A model generated the notes under the pieces. The model worked only from the letters and a program-made list of their open reading frames with translations. It made no database searches and was not told where the DNA came from. A DNA stretch of 64,000 nt. It comes from Cymbidium sinense. Lineage: Eukaryota; Streptophyta; Magnoliopsida; Asparagales; Orchidaceae. A program made the position numbers and the translations under genes. This document shows positions 27,539 to 41,957 of the stretch, piece by piece. Positions within the stretch are counted from its first letter, which is position 1; every line of letters starts with the position of its first letter. The stretch is from contig CM038223.1 in NCBI GenBank assembly GCA_021442155.1, forward strand, positions 36,430,983 to 36,494,982. The letters are read 5' to 3'.

Positions 27539-30500
27539 TATTGACCTCATTTTTTGATTAGGTTAACATCATTTTTGAAATTAGTAATTAGGACCACCTA
27601 ATCTTAGCATTAGGAGCCTCCTAAATAAGTTCTTAGGACACTACACTTGGTGACTAGTACATCTTCGTTTGGTTTGATCTAACTTGTCAAGTTTAGGTAG
27701 ACTCAACCCAAATTCCAAATTTGAATTAAATCAAAATAAAACAAGATGAATTTAAATTAAATCAAATGAATGAGTCCAAATCCAAATCAAAGTCAAATCT
27801 AGTCAACCCTTTTGACATGAATTTTACTTATGTGGTTCCCACCAAGTCAAAGGTCAACCCACCAAATTTTGATCAAATGAAATCATTCCAAATGATAAAT
27901 AACCATGTTTAATCATGAATCTAAAGAATTTGAAATTTATTTAGGCCTTACTTAGGCTAATAGACCACTTAGTCTAAATGAACCTTAATGAGTCCTATTA
28001 GGTTCAAACTCAAATAAAATTGAAATCAACTCAATTTGATTGTTCAAATCATTTGGAAAAGAAAATGAAACATAATCTAACCAATCATTGGGTCCAATTG
28101 GGCCAAATTGGTCATTTGACCCAAATGAACCCAAGCTTAACCCATTAAGCCCAATTTGGATCAAATAAGTTCAAATTAGAATAAAATTAAATTAAAATAA
28201 AATTAATTACTCTAAATCATCTTACACATGTGACTAAACATGATTGGAGTCTAAAAAAATTCATCTAAGTCAAATGGGTCATTTGAACCTAATTGAAATC
28301 AAGCTTAACCATTTAAGCCTAAATGGGTTAAAATCATATGAAATATAAAACCTACTCAAATCCTAAAGAAATTAATTAAATCAAAACTTGATAAATCATC
28401 AATTAAACATAATTTAATATAAAGTAAAGTGAATTAAATCAAAATAAATAAAGTTAAAGTACTTTCAATCCAAATGGCATTAATTGGGTTTTAACCTTCA
28501 ATTCAACTCAAATGGATTTGGATTCAACCTCAAACTAACATTGGGTTTAATTTGGGTAGCTAAACACTAGCCTAAAGGTTGTGGTGGTGATGCCAAAACC
28601 CATAAGTGAGGTCAAAGGGAGATGAGTTAAAATTTCACCAAGTAAAGATACCTTTGTGATTCTTCCTCTTTCCCATCATCCCATCGAGGCGAAGGTGCTT
28701 AGAGCATGGTGACTGTTAGGGATAACCGCCGATAAGGTATGCTTCAAAACTGATGCCTCTAGCAAAATTCTTTGGTCCTTTATGAAGAAAATTTGATCTC
28801 CAAGTGGATTGAACCATATAGATTGATTGCAAATCGATCATTAATCATTTTGCAATTGAAATCACATCAAATTTGGCCTTGGATCACTTGAAATTCATTG
28901 AATTAGATGGATGTCATCCATCTCTCATCAGAGATGAAGGGAGAACGATCTCTGCCATCTATTCATTCTATTTGGAATGGACGATTGAGATTTAGCCGCA
29001 CAATTTTAATCAATCCCTATAAGAAACTGCGAGTGAAATCAGGACTACTTCATCGAAGATCAGACGATCATGATTAATCCCCATGGTTATCGCTTTTGAC
29101 GTGGTTGCCACATGAATCCCATGTGGCCCAATGGTGCCACATTGGTGTCATAGTTTAAAATGATATTTCCTAGTTTAAATGATTACAAAATCATTCAAAA
29201 TTACCAAAGAAATTAAAAAATTATAAAAAGTAAATATAGATCCAAAAAAATGCAAATGAGGGCTCTATGGATTTATCTTAATGAGTAGAATCCATTAAAC
29301 CCAAATTCCCCAATTAATTTTGGGTAATTTTGGATTAATTTATTTAGAAATAAAATTAATTAAATTCAAATTAATCATAAACCATTAATCCATTTGAAAT
29401 AAAACTTTGGGGAATTGAAATTGAGATTAAAATGAACCTTAGAAAAAAGTTTCATGAATTATTGCAAAATAAATCAAAGATACCAAATTTCAAACTCCAA
29501 ACTTCAATTTTAAGGAAAAAATTAATATTGAATAAAATAAATCATTAAAATCAATCAAATCACTTTAAATTAACATAACAAGCCCTAATTAATTTAGACA
29601 AAAATGGTCTAATTTGGTAATTAATTAAATTAATTCATTCAAATAATTAGTTAGAACTTAGGAAAATCATAATAAATCAACTAAAACTCCAAAAACTTCT
29701 AAATGAACCCTCTATGGATGCATTTTCAGAGAGGAATCTAGGAAAAATAAAACCCCTTTTGATTCTTCCTAAATTAAGCTTAATTTAAGCTTTAATGAAA
29801 TAATTAAAACATTAATTACACCCTAATCATACATCTCATTAAAATGAAACATTGAAAATATGAAATTGGCATGAAACCCACATGCCATAAAAATTTCAAA
29901 ACCATTGACCTATGGATTGGGAATTATTGAATTTCCAATTCTCTAGGTTAATATAAATTAAATAAAAAATTAAAAAAACCATCAAGCAAAATTCATAAAA
30001 GTAGCTTGAAATAATCTTCATGAATACCAAAACACTTAAGAAAAATCTCAAACACTCTAAATAAAAAAATTTGATCACCTACATACTTAAGGATTAATGA
30101 AAATAATAATTAATGTTAAAATTAATTAAACCTTAAGGCTAACGAATTTATAATAAACAAATCAATAAAAATCTTAATCCATAATCAACATAACTTAGGA
30201 ATGGATTAAAACACTAACCTAAGTGTCATAGGTTAACATAATTCAAACTAAATGAACATGAATTCAATAAAAATAAAACAAAATTTAATAAACATAAAGA
30301 AAATTCAAACTAAACATTAAGAAATTAAATGCTAAATCAAAATAAAGGACATAAATATTAAACTATTCCAATCAAAATCAAATCAAATTGAAAATAAATT
30401 AAATCAAGAGGATCTAATCAAATCAAAGAAATGAAATGAAGAATCAAATTTCAAAAGAATTAAAATTACAAAACTTTAATCCAAATTAAACTTAAAATAA

Positions 30501-32205
30501 AATCATCTAAATGAATACAAAAGCAGGTAATTAAGATACTTCGGATATTAGTTAGATCCTTAGGATGAAAATTTCATTATATTAGATTTTTGGATGCTGA
30601 ATAGAATGGGTTGTACCCAAAAGTGGAATCTATTTTATTCTTCATTTTTGAAAATCTAATATTCATTTTAACATAGAAGTGAATTTGAAAATGAAAACAA
30701 AATCATAATTCATTAAATCATTTGAATTAAAACCCTTTAAAGGTAAAAATATACAAATTTCAAAACTTCAAATTGAAACTTGAACTAAAAAAAAGATGCT
30801 TAGCAAAGTCTTAACACACAAGCCTATTTCCTTAACACACTAGATCATTAGGTCATGGACCCTAGACTTAGGTTAGGTCGATCTATGATATTCTATGTTG
30901 TGTTGTTATGTGCTTTCCATATCTTTATGGTGTATTATTTAGACTACATGTCTAGGATTGTTTGCCCATTAGACTGGATAATAGGACATTCTTTTTAGAA
31001 TTAATGATTTCTTCTACAAGGGGCTATGTTAAAAAAGGTTTGTCATCAAAAATAAATTATAAATATTATTTTCGTGCAAATATCCTTAAGTCATTAAGCA
31101 TAGCCCAATAGGCAGGTGGGCTTGGTAGGCAACTAATGTTAATCCCTTATATTTTTAAAATATAATTATTGTGTGCTATTTGTATTTTTTTACATTTGTT
31201 TTGTAGGGCTTAGAATTTATTTTGAATTTAAAATATAAATTTGAGTTAATAATTAAGTTAGGATTTATGGGGTCTAAGACTAACAGGAGGTGACGTTACC
31301 AGCTGATAGGTGTAGTGGCCCCTAAGTAGCCCAATGGAGGTCCCTAAAGAAGGAGATGTTCTTAGAAAGAAGACCCATAAATCTAGACTTCTACTTCTAT
31401 GCTAGGCTGTATAAGGGAAAAGCTTGGCTGCCCATTTTCTCTTTCTTCTAGGTGTACAATAGAACTCGATCACATTAGCCTTTCTTTAATTTAAAATTAG
31501 CTTAACTTATTTTGGGTGTGTAACAGAATCAATTTACTTTCCTAGGATTCTTTTTATGCTTATATTTCCTATGATGAATGCCTGGACAATCTCTTAGGAA
31601 AAACTAAATTTTCTATCCAACTTAAATCTAATCAACTCAAATAAAAAAATAAAGAAACTCAAAACTTCAAATAAATTAAAGCCCTAGAAATAACTAACAG
31701 TTGAGAATCATGCTATCATATTGCTCTAAACTCTTAAATTGGGACTTCACCTATTGGACATAAAAGGCATCTTACCATTGAGGATGACTACCTTCTTGGG
31801 AAATTCTACCTTCTTTTAATAATTTGGCCCATAACCACTACTAATTTCATGGCATTTAGGCATAAAAATGCATGCCCAATGGCCTTATAGGAATCTCGAG
31901 TCAAAATATTTAAAAGCTGAAAAATGTACATTATTTAGGAGTATATCATACCCTACATAATCTTAGGGATTAGGAAGTGTGTCTAGGTTCCTAGATTCTT
32001 TTTTAAAATACAACAGCCCAGCTATCTTACATACAAGAGACTTGCCATTATATATTTAAAATATGCTCAGGTGGTATTAGTTGGCAGCCTTTTAAGGTGG
32101 GTTATAAGTCCAAAAGAGTTAGTGATAGGAATGTTCCCTCAAATGAGAAGAATAGCGAATAATTTCCAAAAATGAAACTAGGTCCAGCATCTGACCTTTA
32201 AATCT
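27539..32205 (+). mobile_element. 5' LTR of the G element, 3' end missing
   Basis: It begins TATTGACCTCATTTTTTG and carries the W-box-rich part, the core (28560-29170), the TATA segment (31410) and the CTAACACCACC-type block near 32080. It matches the reverse complement of 46200-46330 up to about 32205, then similarity ends. The last ~0.7 kb, including the LTR end and any primer site, is absent. Confidence 0.8.
31410..31415 (+). promoter_or_regulatory. LTR TATA box (TATAAG)
   Basis: GCTGTATAAGGGAAAAGC, followed by CCATTTTCTCTTTCTTC and a GTGTACA word, matches the segments at 14275, 47021 and 55553. Position is 3.9 kb into the LTR, implying a very long U3. Confidence 0.6.
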
Positions 32206-32670
32206 AAAACAAATGAAAAGTCATTTATAATAGACCTGAGTTTGGTTAAAATAGATTTGATATCAATCCATTATGAAAAAGAAATTTTATTTTCAAAAAG
32301 TTTGAATATTACTTTATGTTTTGAAAAGTAAATCTCAAAAATAAATCTCAAAGTTCTACTTATCGTTTATTTTACTTTGACTTTATACTAAAGTTAAAGA
32401 AAATAAACACAGGGTTTTTGAATTAATGCTCTTTATTCTAATACATTCAAAGGTACCAAACACCTAGGGATGTATATTGAAAAGAAGGAGTTTTCAAATC
32501 CAAGAAATCAAAGGAAGTGGCATAGTCTTACCTATTACCCCTTACCACCATGATTGAAGCTCAAATTGCATTTTAAAAATAAAAAAATATTCAATTCAAA
32601 AGAAAATGTTATTAAAAAATAATTTTAGAAAACTTAATTTTAAACTTTTGTAAAAAATTTGAATCTTTAA
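32206..32670. other. AT-rich junction DNA
   Basis: No similarity to the G LTR or to coding sequence is seen. It lies between the broken G LTR and the copia-like LTR. Confidence 0.3.
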
Positions 32671-32866
32671 TGATAAAGTTTTAGAGAAAGAAAACAACAA
32701 TCAACAACATAATAGAAATTAAAGTATAGAAAAATAAAGAGAACACTGAGATTTTTACGTGGTTTGGCCAAACCCAAAACCAACCTATGTCCACGCCTAG
32801 CCACCTAAGCTAGGAATTCACTAAATCAAAATTAGATTACAATAAATCACCTGTACTATCCTTCAA

Positions 32867-32971
32867 GGGCAAGTATAACTCAACATCATACTTTCTTTAA
32901 TGGGCAAGTACAACCCAACAATATAGTTTTCTTAAAGGGAGAGTACAACCCAACAAGAAAATAAGAAAGAT
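32867..32971. repeat. 35-bp tandem repeat, three copies
   Basis: The units start at 32867, 32902 and 32937 with GGGCAAGTA, GGGCAAGTA and GGGAGAGTA. Each has a shared ..AACYCAACA core, and all three are exactly 35 bp. Confidence 0.85.
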
Positions 32972-33868
32972 GAATATGAAATTATCTAACTCTCAATTTA
33001 AAATTATTTTTCTCTCGTAACCAAACTACAATAATATTAAGGCAAGTGAATTCAAAGGAAAAAAAGATAGCTCACTTTAATTAATATTTAAATATGTAAG
33101 CAATAATTAAACTTGAAATATGTAAATAATGCAAATGAAACTTTAAACTATTTGATGTGAGTATAATAACTTGAAATTAAATTGGTTTAATTTTAATGAC
33201 TTAAAATGTAGCACAATAAAGATTTGAAAACTAGATCAATTACTTTCACAAAAGAGACTTTGAGTTTTCAAAAGATCAAATGTAATGTTAAATCTTAAAT
33301 CTCATGAAATTAATTTGAAAACTATTTTCAAAAAGGAATATTACTTGTGCAAAGCAAGAAACTATTGAATAGAAAAGAAAACTTATAACTTACAAGTGTT
33401 ATTTATGAGCTAATTCTCATAACATCAGTTTCACTTTAGCATATGTAAAAATAAAGAGAAGAGAAGAGTTTGCAAAAAAAAAAAAAAACTTTAATCGAAA
33501 CCACACAAGGCTTTTAGCCAACCTAAGAAAGTGTATGAATAGATGTGTAAAGCACAAATCAATTTGACCAAAAACCAAAGAGTCTTAGCCCAAGAAAGAA
33601 ATCAATGTCTCATACAAGATGAGCAATGAAATATATTAAAAAGAACCTTAATAGCTTTCGGCCAAGAGGTATTTCAATCAATCCACCAACTTCATTTATG
33701 CAATCTTCAAGTCAATCACTTGTAGGTTGGAAGATGGGAGAAGCATGAAAAAATTTGCACTTAATTCACTAAGAAAAGATCTCCAAGAGTTTTTGCAATA
33801 ATTCTGCCAAGAGAGGGTTTTCTAAAGAGAGATTTTTCCAAGAGAAATTAACTAAGTCAAAAGAACAT

Positions 33869-33876
33869 TATTTATA
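33869..33876 (-). promoter_or_regulatory. TATA box of the copia-like LTR
   Basis: The reverse strand reads CTTATAAATAATG. It is followed by a leader with CTCTTGGAAAA and CTCTCTTGGCAG words, as in transcribed LTR starts. No transcript evidence. Confidence 0.4.
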
Positions 33877-34278
33877 AGAAAAGGGGTCATGAGGGTCAGC
33901 CAAGAGAAGGAAAAATAGGAGGAAAACTCATTTGGAATTAATTTAAACATAAACCAATCAAAATAAAAAATAAATGGCATGAGTTAAAAAATTGTACTAT
34001 GGAAAATATGAGGGAATTTAATATGGAGGGTTGGTTTAACTTCGAAATCAATTTAAAATTCAAATTGCATGAGAGGGATTTAAACCAAGGAAAGGAAGAT
34101 GGAAAATATATTGGGTAACTGATTTAAATTGAATTCATATCTACTTATTTTTCAAAGAAACAAATCGGCCAAGGCATTATGGAGAGAAAAATAATTCAAA
34201 AAGAGATTTAAATTGAATCAATTCATCATATAACCTAATTTCTAATATAATTAGGAAGTTATTTCTTATGTGGGTTAG

Positions 34279-34281
<3 letters not shown>

Positions 34282-34327
<46 letters not shown>
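34282..34327. repeat. (AG)23 microsatellite
   Basis: An uninterrupted AG run of 46 bp, followed by a short imperfect continuation. It gives the false Leu-Ser ORF at 34177-34362 on the reverse strand. Confidence 0.97.
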
Positions 34328-34335
<8 letters not shown>

Positions 34336-35458
34336 AATTTGATTTAATAGCAAACAAGTCATGGCACAATTAATTTTCCAAGTGAAAAAGAAAATAATTC
34401 AACTTTTGATTAATTAATTTAAGCATGATTTATAGTCGACCAAAAGAAAGTTTCCATGATAGGATTAAATTTGTATTTAATGTAATATCATGGAATGTTA
34501 AATTAATTCATCTTGATTGAATGAAGGAGGGAAAGAGATAACAACAAGCTTTAGTTAATAAAATCTAAGGAACATTCAAAAATTTAGCCAAGCTAATTTC
34601 CTAAAATAGACTAAATTTAATTTAATTCAATTAAAATTAAATGATTATAATTCAGATCTTAGAAGAATTTAAATTAAAATTCATCATGAGATTAATTTCA
34701 ATACAATTAAGGGTATAGTTGGCCATGGGAAGTTTCCAAAAATAGAAATTATATAAAAGGAAAGAGGATAATTTCATAGCTTATTTCAATTGAATTTGAA
34801 TTAACCCAAATAAATTCAAATTAATTCATATTATTTCACTTAGATTAGCATAAGATTATCAACATAACATTTCCTAAAAAGAGGAGTTCAAATTTTCTTA
34901 TGTATTTAAAGAAATATTCAATTTAAATTCAAAAATAATTCAAATTAAGGATTCAAATAAATAAATTTTTAATTTATTAAAGTATGGGATAATTATGGAA
35001 ATAATTTTAACAACTCTCACATAATTTATTAGCAAATAATTATTAAAACATTCAGCCAAAAAGGTTTAGTATGAGAGATAGATATGGGAGAGAAGACAAG
35101 GATAATAGGAGAGAGAAAATTAATAACTTGAATAATTTTTGGTTAATTTAGATTCATGCATTGAATAAATGGATAATGAACATGCCTAAGCATGGGAATA
35201 ATTTAATGAAATGTGAACTTAATTTAAGTTTTATGGAAGCAAAACAAATGGAATAAATTTTATGTGTTTAGTTCAGATTATCCAAAATGAATAATTTGAA
35301 GAATAATTGTAAATATGAAATGTAGAATTTATGAATAATTCTCAAATATATTTTGAAATGAATGAATGATTTATTTTATTTTAGTGATATTTTCATTTGC
35401 CTTAATATAGTTATTCCTAGAAAAAATACCCACCCAGTTCATTGTCGTAGCTTTAACA

Positions 35459-37179
35459 TCTTGAATTGACTAAAGAACCTGCAGTTGAAGAATGTTTTTG
35501 CACACTTGAATTTAACTTGATTAGTATTATCACAAATATATATTTATCATCAATATAAATTTAAATTAAGAATGACATCATAATGATTAATATGAATAAT
35601 TTATCTTGAAAAGAAATAATTACTTCTTATTACACAAGGTTTGTTACCATCAAATTAACTAGTGAGATACACAAGGTATATAGTCAATAGAAAATTATAA
35701 AAGATGGATATATATGAAAATCCATCCCAAAAGAATGCTTTATTGACCTTACATAGTGACTAAATAATAAAATGTGAGTCTTCTTTCTTTAGAGGGAAAA
35801 ATTGACATAAATGTAAATCAGCTTTAATCTTTAAGTCATCTCCATACGTCCACTAGAATATTGGAAAATCAATAATTTGAGCTGATTGGCCAATTCTATT
35901 GAGTGACTTTGAGATAACCCTCTTTTAAACCCTCCACAAACCCTGAATCATTAAGAGTTTAGAAGAGAGTCAAAAAGATGAAAATGACATGACATTGTAA
36001 ATAAAATGACATGATAAAATCTCACTTTAGCTCCTAATCAATAAAAGAAAAGAGAGGGCAGCAAAAGAGAATTTTGATTTTCCTATTAAAGTTGAAAGGA
36101 ATGAAATTTAAACCTAATAAATTTAAATTAACTATCTCAATGGGAGTCTTCTCCTATTAAATGATTGATATTTCATAAGTGACCTTAATTAATTTTAAGG
36201 ATAAATCCTAAAAAGAAAAATAAAGGAAAATTTCAATCCATCTAAAAAAACTCATGACCTTAAGAATCGATCATAAAGGGTGATATTTTTATCTTTTAGA
36301 GTGGAAGTATGAAAATTCTATCTATAGAATATTGATATATAAATCAGCTGGGACTTCATTAGCCCAAATTAACAAAGAAGGCTTTAGTTTTCTAGCTCAA
36401 AAACTAAAGCATTACATACTTTCATTTAAAGCAAATCTAGTTCAAATGTGAATCCATTGCAATATCTTATGACCCACCTGATGTTGCCTTGATGTATAGT
36501 AGGTTTGTCAAAGATTTTATTGTAATCTCATATTACCTTTAATCCTCTTTTTGTTGTATAAAGAGTAATTCATACCTAACTTTCTAGTAGCACATCCCCC
36601 AAGGTATCCTCTCTAAATGATGATCTTCTAGATGAATATATCATGACATTAGAAGGTGAACTTAATACCACTTAAGAATTACATTTTGATGATATAGCAT
36701 CATCAAAGAAAAATAAAGAATTGAATTCATCTATCCAAGGGAAGGTAGGGATTACATTGATTTTCATAACCTTAAATAAAGGAATAAAAATGTATTCTTA
36801 TCATTTATTTGAGCCTTTGTCTCTAGACCCTTTTGAGAATTGAGGTACGAATATCTCGAGGCTTATTAATTTATTAAGGATAGAGTTTGACCTACCCTCC
36901 TTCCATATCAAAAGATAAATTTATTGAAATTAAATTCAAAATGGTTAGAGTCATACCGCCTCAAATAACATTGAAAAGAAATGGAAACTAAGTCATCTTT
37001 AAAGAAAATAAATGAAAATAATAATAATCTATCCTCTTCAAAATTTTAAATATGATATTTTTCCCATCTTAGAGAAGTTCCTTATAAAATAGAGTGTCAT
37101 AATACTCTATAAAAACAAAAGAAAGGAAAATAAAATGAAAAGAAGTAAAAAGAAATGACCATTAATCATGGCATCACAT
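35459..37179. other. AT-rich internal DNA of the G element, no clear gene
   Basis: Scattered forward Lys/Glu-rich fragments (36600-36960) could be gag or linker remnants, but no motif is firm enough to name. No repeat was seen. Confidence 0.3.
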
Positions 37180-39540
37180 AATTCTATAATTTTCCCTTTT
37201 TTAACTATAAGAAACTTTCTGATGTGGCCTTCTATTAAAGAAGTTCTAGAGTTATCTTTTGTGATGAAGCTTTACTACTAAGAACTTATCAACACCTTAG
37301 TTAATGTGGAAAATTCAAAAAGAAATGGCTAGAATTCTTATTGATCCGAGTACATCGATCAACATCAATTATAAACAAGAAAATGAATATACATAAGCCC
37401 AATTGTAATCTAACATTGATAAGATAGTATCATGTAGATTCAATCAAGTAAAGAAAAAAGTTTTTAGTTTAACAAAAATTTAATCTTGAAAACCCTATTC
37501 AAAAGAATAACTTAATCTCAGTCATATTGTTGATTGAAGATGATAATTCAAACATAGAAAAAGAATCTTAGGAATTCAGGAACATCATTAATGCTCTTGG
37601 ATGGTCCTATCCAACCCAAATAAAAAAAATGAATATAATGAGATGAAATGATAGAAAAGAGGAAAGGAATTATTATGAAAGGATATTTATGTCCATTATG
37701 TATTCATAAGTGCAGAGTTTTTAGGAATGTCATTTTTTAGTCCTAAATAACCTCACTAAATCTTATATTCAATCAAAGAATTTGAAAATATCATACAATA
37801 TGATCAATTAATTAAAACAAAAAAAAAATTTGAATCTCATTTAAGGTTGTATTCGAATAAAGAGTCAAATGCATTCAATGTCCTAGTAAAGCTTTTATCT
37901 AGGAAAAATATCCAATGTAATATGTTATAAAGAGTTGAAATATTTTCAAAATGTTGAAAAAAGAAAGAAAGAAAGATAATTAAAGGGATGGAAGAATTAA
38001 ATCCAAGAGCAAAAGGATGAAGTCTAAAATTTTTGAGTATGTGGACATTTTGACTTTAAACTTCTCTACATCAAAATAATGGGGTAGGTTAGAAGTCAAG
38101 AATTTCCCTTAGCTTAAAGATAATCAGATGTCTCATAATTTGTCATCATGGCCTTTTCCATGTTATGTGCACTCATATGGCAGGTTAAAGAGATAATGGT
38201 CTTATTTTCTAAGAATCCTTTTCATTTGTATCTCAAAGATTCAATTGAGTATAATTTAATTCCATTATAAGAGGCCTATCGATAAGAGCCATATGCAAGA
38301 AAAGATATGAATCATTTAAAAAGATAAAATCCAAAGTTGATTTGGAATTCAATATTATAGAGCCATTGATATGAACCACTATTATATTAAGATAAAAATT
38401 ATTAAATACTTAGGGTCCTGACTGTCTCCTTAAAAATACCCTAACATATTAAATGAATATTATTCAAACATGTCAAAAGATCTACATAATCTTCAAGTTC
38501 AAAATGCACCCCTAGAATTGGAAGAGGAATCTAAATCCATAATTAGTAGGCTAAAAAAAAGTCTACTAATAGAAGTTGATGTATAATTAATATTAATAAT
38601 CTAACTCTTTGATGAGTCAGTTATTGATGAATTAATCAAGCTATTTTTAGAGTTTAGAGACCACTTTATATGGAAATAAAATGAAATGATCTCCAAATGT
38701 AGTGGTTTATAAGCTCAAACTTGATGCCATTTCAGTAAGCTAAGTCCCTTGACGAATGCGATCAAACTTCAAAAGAAGGGCATGATGTTGCTAGACTAAA
38801 ATTTAGTTAATAAGTGACTTACATGAGAACAAAACATTCTTCTTGATTGGCTTACATCATTAGAACAAGAATAAGAAAATAAAAAATAAATGAAGAAAGA
38901 AAGAAAAAGATTAAATCTGCATGTGCCATATCTTAGGACTAAGATAAAATCTTTAGTTTGAAGATGGGTTCCTATTACCCATACTTCATTTCAAAATCAA
39001 AAAGCTTTCATGCATAAGATTATACTCATTAAGGAAAACTTATCTGAATATTATCAAATCAAAATAATTCTAGAAAAGAAAATTAGAAGCATACGATACA
39101 ACATTTAGAATCCTTACAAGAATATTATGTTACATAGTCATATCATTAGTCTCAAAATATTAGGATAAATTATCAAAGGGTCATGATCAAGATATCTTAT
39201 AACCTTACTTTTGATTAGGTGAAGTATTATATTGAAAATCTTGCAAAAAATGCAGAAAATGAATGGATGAAGAAAACAAAAGAAATAAAAAGAAACTTCA
39301 TTGTGATTTGAAAACAATCATATCACATGTGGGTTCCTAAAATATACCTTTGAAGTAATTTCAAGAAACTTATAGTGGAATTTAGAAGGAATAAAATAAG
39401 AAACAAACAAGAATTAATTAAAGACATCTATGAAATATCATTCAAAAAACCTTTAAAGGATAACAATTCAACTAAAGAAAATTTATTTCAAAATTATCAG
39501 GGGAATCTTAATTTCTAATAAGTTAACACTCCCAATTCCT
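37180..39540 (+). pseudogene. G element pol remnant (protease and RT blocks)
   Basis: Two blocks are recognisable on the forward strand. At 37328-37366 the frame reads ARILIDPSTSINI, a protease active-site segment with D-P-S in place of D-[ST]-G (Asp codon 37343-37345). At about 38600-38770 the frames read DELIKLFLEFRDHF, then a NEM word and VVVYKLKLD. This is the block before the RT core, the same one found in family H at 45430-45584 but clearly diverged. Between and after these, stops are too frequent to follow. No RT catalytic motif and no integrase were found, so much of pol is deleted or unreadable. Confidence 0.55.
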
Positions 39541-40129
39541 TTATTGATTAGGGAAAAAAGAATAAAATAAAGATACATCTTTATGAGAATCTAAGAGTGT
39601 GTTTACCTTGATTCTCATTCACTTTTGAAGGCTTTAAGGAAATCTCTTGATCTTTATTGAATCCAAGGGAAGGCCTTATAAGTTGTAGATTCATGTCAAC
39701 AAAACAAGATGAAATATATATTCATGCCAATCAAAAATAAATAAAAAATTTCATTTGAGAATTATTGTTTGACTTTGGTTTTTACTACCCAAGAACAAGA
39801 AAGTCACATGCAAGCTCAAAGATAAAATTCTCATGTTAGTACCATATGATGTCTTTACTAAAGTGGATTAGACATATAACATGGCCATATGTAACTTTGA
39901 GATTAAAAAAAAAGACAATGAAAATAAAAAAAATGAAAAATGATGAAATTTTATGCTTATGGAAAACATTGGGTCCAAAATGTACCCATATCCTTCTCCA
40001 AAAATATACTTCAACTCTTTGAAACTTTCTTCGCTAAACTTCTTCATGTGTAAGAAGCATTAGTGAAACCAAGAAATGGAAGCAAACCTTCAACACCTCT
40101 CACTAGTTATACTAATCAAGTAAGGATCA

Positions 40130-41700
40130 AGTCCATGTGACTATTGCTTATTGGTCAAGAGACTTGAGGATTAAGAGTAAAGTCACCATGACCCCCTTTC
40201 CTTAATTAAAATATCCGTAGGTTAGAAGTAAGCCCTTTATGTCACCTTTCTTATTTATACCTTGAGTTGGGAGCATGCCCTCTGTGGCACCTTTCTCATG
40301 TCTTCCCTATGAGTTTGGAGTAAGCCTTTGTGCACCATTCTCATAAGCTTAGAGTAAGCCTTATATGACATAACTCTTTCTTTCCTTGAAGTTGAAAGTA
40401 AGCCTATTTGAGGCACCCTTCTTATAACTTCCCATTGGTTTGGAGCAAGCCTTTCGTGGCACCATTCCTATTATTCATAGGGATTAAGTCATGAAGACCC
40501 TTTTCCTCTTCTTTAGCTATCTAAGTTGGATTAAACCATTGAAGACCCCTTTTTAATAGCTAAACATATAGGTATAAATCTCAGAGAAGGCATCCTTTTA
40601 GATGATAATGTTAGGATAAAGTCACCAACACCCCTTTCCTTATCATACTGGCTATTTAGATTAAGAATAAGTCATGAAGACCCCTCTTCTATTAACCAAA
40701 ATATTGAGGATTGGATTAAGTCATGAATACCCCTTTCCTCTTCTTTAGCTATTTAAGTTGTATTAAGCCATTGAAGGCCCCATCATAATTGCTAATCATA
40801 TAGGTGTAAGACTTTTATCCTATTAGTAAAAACTAAAAAAAATGTGAGGTTTAAGACCAAGTCATCACCCCTTCCCTCAACCCAAGCTATTTAGGTTGGA
40901 CCCATTAAAGGCTCCTTCCTAATAACTAACTAAAAAGAGATAAGTCCCTCAGTAGGCATTATTTTTAAAATATAAGGATAGGAACAAGTCATAAAGACCC
41001 CTTTTATAACAAATAGGCTAGTTAGGTTAATAATAAGTCATGAAGACCCCATTTTTATTAGCCAAAAATTAAGGTTTTAGAACAAGTCTTTAAGACCCTC
41101 TTTCTCATTGTGGCTACTCAAGTTGGATTAAGCCATTGAAGGCCCCTTCTTAATAACCAATCATAAAAGAGTAAGTCCCTTAGTAGGCATCCTTATAAAG
41201 AAAGGATAAAGGCATTACGACCCCTTTTCTTTTCAATCTACCCACGTTGGAATTAAGCCATTGAAGGCCCCTTCCTATTAGCTGAACTTCATTAGAATAT
41301 GATCCAAGTCCTTGTGAATCCTTTTCTAAAATAAAACAAAAGAAACTAAAGAATTGAAAAAAAAGCCTTTGAAGGCCCCATTCCTATGGACTACTCAGAG
41401 TAGAAATTAAGTCTACGTGACCTCTATCTAATAGTCAAAATACAGAGGTTTAGGATTAAACTATTAAAGTTGCTTCTCCCCAGCTTAGCTATTTAGGTTG
41501 GAATCAAGTCTTCATAGACTCCTTCCCTATAGCTAACCAGATAAGAGTAAATCCCCTAGTGGTGTCTTTCCTTGGTTAAAATAAAATATAATTTGGATCA
41601 GGAGTAAGTGTCTATATTGGCATCCTTCCTAACTACTATTCTAAGATAATAGTAAGTCCCTTGAAGGCATCTCCTCTAAGTATAATGATTGTGTTAGTAT
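40130..41700 (+). repeat. Degenerate ~50-75-bp tandem array before the 3' LTR
   Basis: More than twenty imperfect units repeat the word pattern AAGTC or AAGCC, then a GAAGACCCC or GAAGGCCCC word, a TTCCT word, and GCTATTTAGGTTGG. They are well seen from 40490 to 41290. Unit length varies, so this is an old, drifted array. Such arrays between pol and the 3' LTR are known in Tat/Ogre-type elements. Confidence 0.75.
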
Positions 41701-41957
41701 TAGACCCTTCTTTGAGTCTATTCCTAATTATATTTAAATTCTTCTTAGAACTTAGAAAATTTTAGTTCTTAAGAATGAATCATTCCAAACTTAAAAAAAT
41801 TTAGACATGTTTATATCTTTTTTAATCGAATCCAAAACATAAATTAAAATCAAAATCAAAATTTTAAATTTGAACTTCTTCAAGCTTATGCTCATAGTGT
41901 TGACTAATTCGATCAACACCAATATGTGCAATGTACTCTAGACGATCCACTAAACAT

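Larger units (their letters stand above)
32671..35458 (-). mobile_element. Copia-like LTR, reverse strand (boundaries tentative)
   Basis: The reverse strand reads a TATA box at 33869-33876 and a leader rich in CTCTTGG words. A block at about 32740-32800 reads, on the given strand, TTTTACGTGGTTTGGCC followed by CCTATGTCCACG. I recall this combination from R/U5 regions of plant Ty1/copia LTRs. Possible ends are TGATAAAG at 32671 and CTTTAACA at 35458, but no target duplication was found, so the ends are guesses. The interior holds a 35-bp tandem repeat and a GA microsatellite. Confidence 0.4.

Noticed and set aside
34177..34362. 61-codon reverse ORF rich in Leu-Ser
   Set aside because: It is the translation of the (AG)23 microsatellite.
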